DNA from: Crotophaga sulcirostris
Lineage: Eukaryota; Chordata; Aves; Cuculiformes; Crotophagidae
Reading direction: 5' to 3'
Length of the DNA: 64,000 nucleotides
NCBI GenBank assembly: GCA_013397455.1
Contig: VYZB01000273.1
Span: 24,790-88,789 of the forward strand
Each line of letters starts with the position of its first letter. Within the stretch, counting starts at the first letter, position 1. Position numbers and translations under genes: made by a program. Shown here piece after piece: positions 57,503 to 64,000 of the stretch. The notes beneath the pieces are model-generated. The model was given only the letters and a program-made list of their open reading frames with translations, was not told the origin of the DNA and searched no databases.

Positions 57503-59747
57503 TGTTAGCTTGTGTTCAGATAATCGACTGTGACTGAGGAGTGGGGAGCTGGTGGTTCTGCAGATTGTAGAAAGCTGAAAATTGTGCCATGGGCATTGAG
57601 CTGAATCTCAGTGACGTGTGATAGATAATTAGAAACTATCTGCCCTTGTGGAAATCTGATTTTACAAGGAGTTACTGGGGTTTTAAAAATCAGAGCTACT
57701 GGGAAGTTCAGCATCCTACTTTAACACAGGGTAAAGCCACGTGCGAGGCTGGAGGAGATGGATTAGTGCGTGTGTGTGAGATACTGAGGGGGAACACCAA
57801 TTACTGGAAAATTACATTTTCCAGGAGACTAAAGTAATCTTTTTACCCATATTGCAAACATATTATAAATGCGCTTTGAAATATTGTGACTTCAAAAAGT
57901 GCATTTTAAGGGTAAAAATCCCACAGTACCAAGAGTGCTTCCTTCATGTTTTTGCACATCCATTGCTACATAACAAATAGCAGCAGTCACTGCAAGTAAT
58001 TTCTACTTAAAAGCAAGAAATGGTAACCATAAAATGACCAGGGATGGGTTGGAAAGCTAAGAAAAGGAGGGAAAGACACAAATTTAGCTCTGATCTTATG
58101 GATGCACAGAGTGTGTTCTTGTGGGCATTGGTCAGTGGGAACTGCTCTGCGGTTGGAGGTGGCAGGAGGTGGGACTGGGATCAGGCAGCTGCAGAAGGAG
58201 ATCTGCAGTGATGAGTTGTAAATATGTTTAATAATTAAGGAGAACATTCTGTAAACTGGAAAGTGATGCCAGGATCAGCCCAATTGCCACTTCCAGAGCA
58301 GTAACCTGGAGGAGTAAGCTTGGTGAGGAGGAGATGTGGCTTGCATGGACCACCAGTTTGCAAGGGGGAAGTAAATCAGCAAATTCTGGGCAGGATCTTC
58401 CTGCACTCAGAAGCCTTTTTTTTTCATTTAACATGCAAAACAATGCTACATTCCTGAATCTGCAAGATCATTTTTTCTCTCTTGAACATGCAGCTCTTGC
58501 TTGTAGGATGAAGCAGAAGATCTGCTTGCAGTGTCAGCAGCTCCCAGGTGGGAAGCATGGACTGTGCCACATTTCACACTTCCCTGGCTGGCATGGGACG
58601 AGCCCCTGTCTGACTGCCACTTGTGCTGCCTCAGCAGTCCAGGTATTTCCCATGCTCTTTATTCCCTTCCTTTTCCCAGCTAATTGGAACAATGAGAACA
58701 GGGAAGCCAAAATGACACTTTCCTACCCAAAGCTTTACTGCTGGCAAACTTCAGTGTGTTTTCCTCCTCCTGCAACACTTTACTGCTGAATTTTATTAAC
58801 TAAAATAAACCAGTGTACCCAGTCTCGGTAAGCTGTGCTTGCTCTTCCACCTGAATAACTTTCTCCAAATCTTGACCTCATTCCCTTTCCGGTAGGTACT
58901 TGCAGGCAACTGCCTGCTACCCCGAGCTCTGTTCAGTACAAATGCAGTTGCTGAGCAACCAGAAAGCCTCCCTACAGCACAATTTTGGCACATAATCTGC
59001 AATTTGTGTGAAACTGAGAGGGAGAGGCAGAAAAACACCCGCCCTGCTGCATAGCATGTAGAACAGGAGGTGTAGCAGGGGTGGGTAATGGGGAGTCTAC
59101 CTGGAGGTTGTAGCAGAGGTGGACGTTGGGGACTCCAAGCCAACATTGTGGTAGGAGTGGATGATGGGATCCCAGCCTTGGGCTTGACTTTGTTCTCCCC
59201 AGTTCCTTCTGGGATGATGGCCCTTGAATGGGTATTAGGTCCTAACTCCCTGTTCCCAAGAAGAAGCAATGATGTCCATCCAGCCAGTGGCATGCACCGT
59301 GTGCACACGTGCCGCACAGGGAAGGAGGCTGGTGCATGCTTCCCCTTCTGCTGCTCTGCATGGTGGTGAGTTCTGCTCTGGCTCTCTGAATGCCCTTGCT
59401 CCAGCCAAGCCATAAATTACTGAAAGGGTAAACTTTATGGGAAGGAATGTGCAAACCATTAAATAGCTTTTGGGAATACAAACCAGAGCAAAACTGAAGC
59501 TTTGGACTGCTGAGAGCATGGCTTGCTGCAAGGCTGTTTCTCCCTGTGAACATGATACGATGAGAAGAGTGGTTCCCCTCTGGTGACAAGTTATATGATA
59601 TGACAAGAAGAAAGATTAAACAGACCACTGTAGAAAAAAATATTAATGCTTTTGTGCTGTAGGAATATTAACTTTCTCTCTCTCTCTCTCTGAATATTTT
59701 AGACTGCTATTTGCATGGGCACTGTTTTGGGGTTAAAAGCAACATTG
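57503..59747. other. Intergenic unique sequence
   Basis: Contains a (CT)n run at 59674-59691. Two open frames of 150-205 codons on opposite strands (58334-58789 plus, 58796-59413 minus) show no domain or splice context. Confidence 0.45.
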
Positions 59748-60145
59748 TCAGGCTGGGAGAGTTGGGGTTGTTGAACCTGGAGAAGACTCCAGGCAGACCT
59801 TAGAGCAGCCTCCCAGTACTGAAAGGGGCTCCAGGAAAGCTGGGGAGGGGCTCTTGACAAGGGAGTGCAGGGATAGGATGAGGTGGAAGGGTTTCAAATT
59901 GAAAGGAGGGAGATTTAGCTTAGAGATTAGGAAGAAATTCTTCACAGTGAGGATGGGGAGGCCCTGGCCCAGGTTGCCCAGAGCAGTGGTGGCTGCCCCA
60001 TCCCTGGAGGTGTCCAAGGCCAGGTTGGATGGGGCTTTGAGCCCCCTGATCCAGTGGGAGGTGTCCCTGCCCACAGCTGGAGAGGTGGAACTGGATGGGC
60101 TTTGAGGTCCCTTCCAGCCCAAACCACTCCATGATTCTGTGATTT
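59748..60145 (+). mobile_element. CR1 3' portion
   Basis: caggctgggagagttggggt through cagcccaaaccactccatga. Confidence 0.9.
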
Positions 60146-61131
60146 CTCCTGCCAGCTTAAGTGGCTGCAGACATCACATGCCAGGACTGCACACTGATCC
60201 TTCTCTTAATTTACTACAGTCTAATTAATATGAGAATAACCTGAAGAGGAGAAACTCGTTGCTGTGCCAGGGGAGGGGAGCAGAGCTGGGCACAAACCTC
60301 TGTGCACGTAAAAACTGCTCGGGGAGCTTGGGAGGCTCTGAATTAGAACATTGCTGAGTTTATCCAAAGCACTTTGCTGGGGACCAAGCACTGTATTAAA
60401 TGTTTAAATATTAATTGGGAAGCAGCCTGCAGCACAGGTGTCTTCCTCCTCTCTCTTCCCAGGCCTCTCTCATGAGGCTGCTTGGCTGTTCCCGTGTTTT
60501 CCTCCTCGGACTCACTGAATATTTCATGCAGGGTTATTCAGCTGTGCGCACTCAGCTGGGAGGGCTGCAGGGGATGTGCCTGAGCAGAGAGGAAAACTCC
60601 AAAGGCAGGGCAAGGGAAGACCTTGCTCCAAAGTCCTGTTGAGTTCTTGACTCCTCTGCAGGGGGGTGAGCACGTCGAGCTGCGCCCTGGGGATGCTCCC
60701 AGTGAGCACAGCATAGGGAAAAGAGAGGCATTGTTGTTGAATATAATAGAGCTGTTCATCCATATCACTCTGCTACATTTTTATAAGTCAGAGGGAGAGA
60801 GACCGCACACCAATAATTCTGCTCTTTCTGACCACAGAGGGCTAATCCCACGAAAACAGATATTTTAAGAGCTGGGATCAGTTCAACAGTAGCAACAGGG
60901 AATGTGCTGCCAGCCAGCGTAACCTGAGTGTGGAACATGAAGGCTTGATCCCAGCAGGTAAGAGCATTGTTTACACCCATTTCATCAAAGCAGAGGATCC
61001 CTGCCAGCCCCCATGGATGGGTCCCAGCCCAAAGAGTTGCACAATAAAATTATACAAGGATTTTCCAGGCCTAATCTGTCTGGGTGATGCACAATGAGTG
61101 TGTGGTAGGGGAGAAAGTTCTACTCTTCACA
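60146..61131. other. Intergenic unique sequence
   Basis: Nothing beyond short open frames could be supported. Confidence 0.5.
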
Positions 61132-61295
61132 GTCATGGAATGGTTTGGGTTGGAAGGGACCTCAAAGCCCATCCAGTTTCACGTCCCTGCCATGGGCAGG
61201 AACACCTCCCACTGGATCAGGGGGCTCCAAGCCCCATCCAACCTGGCCTTGAACACCTCCAGGGATGGGGCAGCCACCACTGCTCTGGGCATGAC
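61132..61295 (-). mobile_element. 5'-truncated CR1
   Basis: catggaatggtttgggttgg through cagccaccactgctctgggc. Confidence 0.88.
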
Positions 61296-62794
61296 TGCTG
61301 GAGGGCAGATGTGGCCGTGCACCTCACTGGGACCCAGGTGTGCTCGCACCGGCTCTCTGCTCTGAATACCAGGTACCCTGCCAAGAGGGTTTCCTGCTCA
61401 GCTCACACACGACCCTGGGGAGTGGCTGGAAGTGTGGGCTAACTCGTGATGTGCATGGGGAACAGCGATTCCGTTCAAATGTGCAGATGAGAAACACTTC
61501 TACTTTGACTTTAAGGACAAAGGAAGGAAAATGCTTTCCTTAGGTTAAAAGAAATCTCATTTAAGGTGCTTAAAATCTTTCTGTTTCCTGTTTCTTTCTT
61601 TTGACAATTAATTTTTTTTCCATTTTTTTTCCTGAAATTTTAATTATCTGCACAACACTTTCTGCAGGGGTTGTTTTGGTTTCGAGCAAACTGCATAAAC
61701 CCTGCTCGAGGCTGATATTTGAGCACACTCGTGTCCCACACGGAGAGCGAGCGTACCAGGGAGAGATGGATTCCAGATGTTTGCAGCTGTCACGTGGTAA
61801 TGGTTGATTTTACAAGGAATAGAGTTCCTTGAGTATCTGATTTTGGCAACGATCGCCACTTTTGTCTACAGAGAAACTGCACAGGAAGTTAGAAAGCACA
61901 AGACAAAGGGGTATTTTTAGCTAACTCAGCTGTGAAACTGCAGAGAGAAGCAGGATCGGAGGAGCAGGGCTGGGACACAGCAAAGGCACTCGCTCAGGTT
62001 CCTGCAGCCTGGGGCACAAAATAAATGCTCCTTTCCTTTGCAGTCTCTCCCACCTTCCAGCAGTGAGTGCTTTGCCCATAAATCACATTTTTCCTTTCTA
62101 GAGTTCTACTTTATTCATTTATTTACCTACACACTTCTCATGCCTTTTATGTACTTTTAATTACAATATTAATCAAAGAACTCCAGAGAAGTTCCTATGC
62201 AAATGAAGTTATGAATTTGCAATTTGGGAACATTTTTAGAACTATTTATTCTATTTGTATTGAAATATTTCATCTAGCTTTAATGCCTTGGCCCTGACAA
62301 AACGCATCTTCATTCAATGAAATCATATATTGAGCAAATATTATTTTCCTACATTTATTTCCTTGTCAAATAATAGTTTCTTTTTTTAAAAAAAATCTTA
62401 TAGGTACCATTACAGAAATAGCAGAGGATGCATTTGTTTGGTTAACAGGTATTTTTCATGAAGGCCTCATTTCTATGAAGCCTATTTCTACTGCCACTTC
62501 ATTTTGTCAATGCTCTTTTCAGAGGGTTTATCATAAATCCATGTAACCGTGTTCTCTTTACTGGAGCAGCGTTATCTGCAATGAGACCAAAACTCTGGTG
62601 GGGCTCACTGCCCTGCGTCTACTTGAGAAGAATCCATCCCTCACCTCTCCCAGCACATGAACAGCCTCAGTGAACTCAGACAGGACATGTTGCAGATGTT
62701 TTACTGGGCATGGTGTAGGTGATACCCAAGAATCAATGCTGCTTTGCACTGATGGGGACAATTCTGAGCTTGGGAAAATGTTCTACATTGTTTA
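61296..62794. other. Intergenic sequence with an AT-rich block
   Basis: About 61990-62470 is AT-rich and repeat-free, with an ATGCAAAT octamer at 62197-62204 and TAAT-core clusters. No exon seen. Confidence 0.45.
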
Positions 62795-63056
62795 GAGAGG
62801 ACCATGCAGCGCGAGGTACTTGCAGAGAAGGACTTAGGGGTGCTTCTGGATGAGAAGCTCAATGTGAGCCAGCAATGGGCACCCATAGCCCAGAAAGCCA
62901 ACCGTGTCCCGGGCTGCATCCAAAGCAGTGGGACCACTTATTAAACATCAGGACTTTGAGCCCCCTGATCCAGTGGGAGGTGTCCCTGCCCATGGCAGGG
63001 GGTTGGAACTGGATGGGCTTTGAGGTCCCTTCCAACCCAAACCATTCTATGATTGT
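62795..63056 (+). mobile_element. CR1 with a large internal deletion
   Basis: gagaaggacttaggggtgct to gcagtgggaccac, then straight to tttgagccccctgatccagt and the terminal ccattctatgatt. Confidence 0.88.
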
Positions 63057-63630
63057 CTAAAGGAAGAGGAGCTAGATCTTCTGTTTAAATTTGCATCGCT
63101 TTATTGTCTCTGATGGCTGCCGAGTATGAAAAGGAGTAGCAGTGTCTTACTGGGGATGGGTTTGTGCACAGAGGTGTCATTTTTATGTAATTTTTTCAAA
63201 GGCAGAAATGTTCCTTAACCACATCCTTCACTGATGAAAATCACTGAACCTGCGGTGTGTACCGGTGGGGAATGCAGCCTCTGAGCATCCCTGCTACTCC
63301 ACCCCACCTGCTGCGCCATGTGAAAAACATAAAACACGACCAGAGTTCTTGAAATTGCAGTTGATTTATGTTCTATGTATGTATTTTTAAAGTAGCCATA
63401 TGGGAACTGTGTTCTGCTGAGAAACAGCAGGCTCTGGAACCAGGACTGCAGGTGCACCAGAGAGGAGTTGTTATAACAGAGCCAAACCTATTGCTTGTCC
63501 CATATTGAAGTTCCTGTGCAGAAAGTGGTGATGTTGATCTCTTCCTCCTAGTGACAGGGTGGTTCTCAGGCACTGCTCTCCCAGTGCAGCACCATCCTGC
63601 TGCCAGAGCTGCTCACCAAGTACCTTGTTG
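63057..63630. other. Intergenic unique sequence
   Basis: No feature could be supported. Confidence 0.5.
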
Positions 63631-63752
63631 TTGTGGTAGAACTTTGCGTGGTGGTGGCACCTTGCATGGTGGTAGCACATTCCATCATGGTAGCATCTTG
63701 TGTGGTTGTAGCACCTTCCGTCGTGGTAGCATCTTGTGTGGTGGTGGCACAG
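63631..63752. repeat. 18-bp minisatellite, about seven units
   Basis: Units such as gtggtggcaccttgcatg and tggtagcatcttgtgtgg repeat with an 18-bp period. Because 18 is divisible by 3, open frames persist on both strands. The minus strand encodes a six-residue Cys/His pattern (CYHDGR, CYNHTR, CHHHTR). Confidence 0.8.
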
Positions 63753-64000
63753 CCCCACCAAGCAATGTGGGCAAATGTGGACCATTAATGCAAACGCTTA
63801 CCAGCTTGAAGCAAGTTAAGTCTGGGAGGAAGATGCTTTCAGATACAGAAGTTGCTCTGAGTTTACTTCTCATACATGGGTTTTCCTTTAAAAAGAATTT
63901 GTTCTACCTGTAGATTATTTCTCTATAAACACTGCCTGTGCTGGCCTTGGGGGAAAAAGTGCAGCTAGGAGGTAAGGACAAGAGACAAAAGCTGTGTGTA

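Noticed and set aside
58334..59413. Open frames of 151 (plus) and 205 (minus) codons
   Set aside because: No domain, no consensus exon borders and no match I recognise. The length is possible by chance in moderately GC-rich DNA.
1..64000. CRISPR arrays, operons, tRNA or rRNA genes
   Set aside because: The sequence is animal nuclear DNA with introns and LINEs. No regularly spaced direct repeats, cloverleaf genes or ribosomal sequence were recognised.

Overview
The window is vertebrate nuclear DNA, and almost certainly avian. It has split genes with consensus splice sites, CpG-island promoters, and dozens of CR1 LINE 3' ends carrying the bird-type (TTCTATGA)n tail. It also has three copies of an LTR of a kind common in Neoaves. 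I count about 30 CR1 fragments in 64 kb, many looking nearly identical by eye. This suggests a lineage with a recent CR1 burst, such as woodpeckers or hornbills, but the species is not established.

Three protein-coding genes are supported exon by exon. Their order matches the conserved vertebrate block RBM43-NMI-TNFAIP6. TNFAIP6 (TSG-6) lies on the minus strand (CDS 9285 to 2042, six exons, 275 aa) and reads toward the left edge. NMI lies on the plus strand (CDS 23977 to 31022, nine coding exons, 387 aa), followed by RBM43 on the plus strand (32953 to 35770, with conserved coding sequence continuing to 36247). TNFAIP6 and NMI are divergently arranged across about 12 kb of mostly repeat and unique non-coding DNA.

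All three genes carry promoter motifs of inflammatory or interferon control. TNFAIP6 has a TATA-like box with C/EBP and AP-1 sites. The NMI CpG island holds three identical ISRE cores exactly 21 bp apart. RBM43 has a compound ISRE 33 bp upstream of its start codon. NMI and RBM43 also share a repeated two-exon module (phase 0-1 then phase 1-0) encoding NID/RRM-like domains, which points to an origin by tandem duplication. The most notable anomaly is an in-frame TAA inside the last exon of RBM43, followed by 158 further conserved codons.

From about 36.8 kb to the right edge I find no convincing gene. The region is intergenic: CR1 insertions (some mosaic or self-inverted), an 18-bp minisatellite near 63.7 kb, and repeat-free stretches that could hold regulatory elements.
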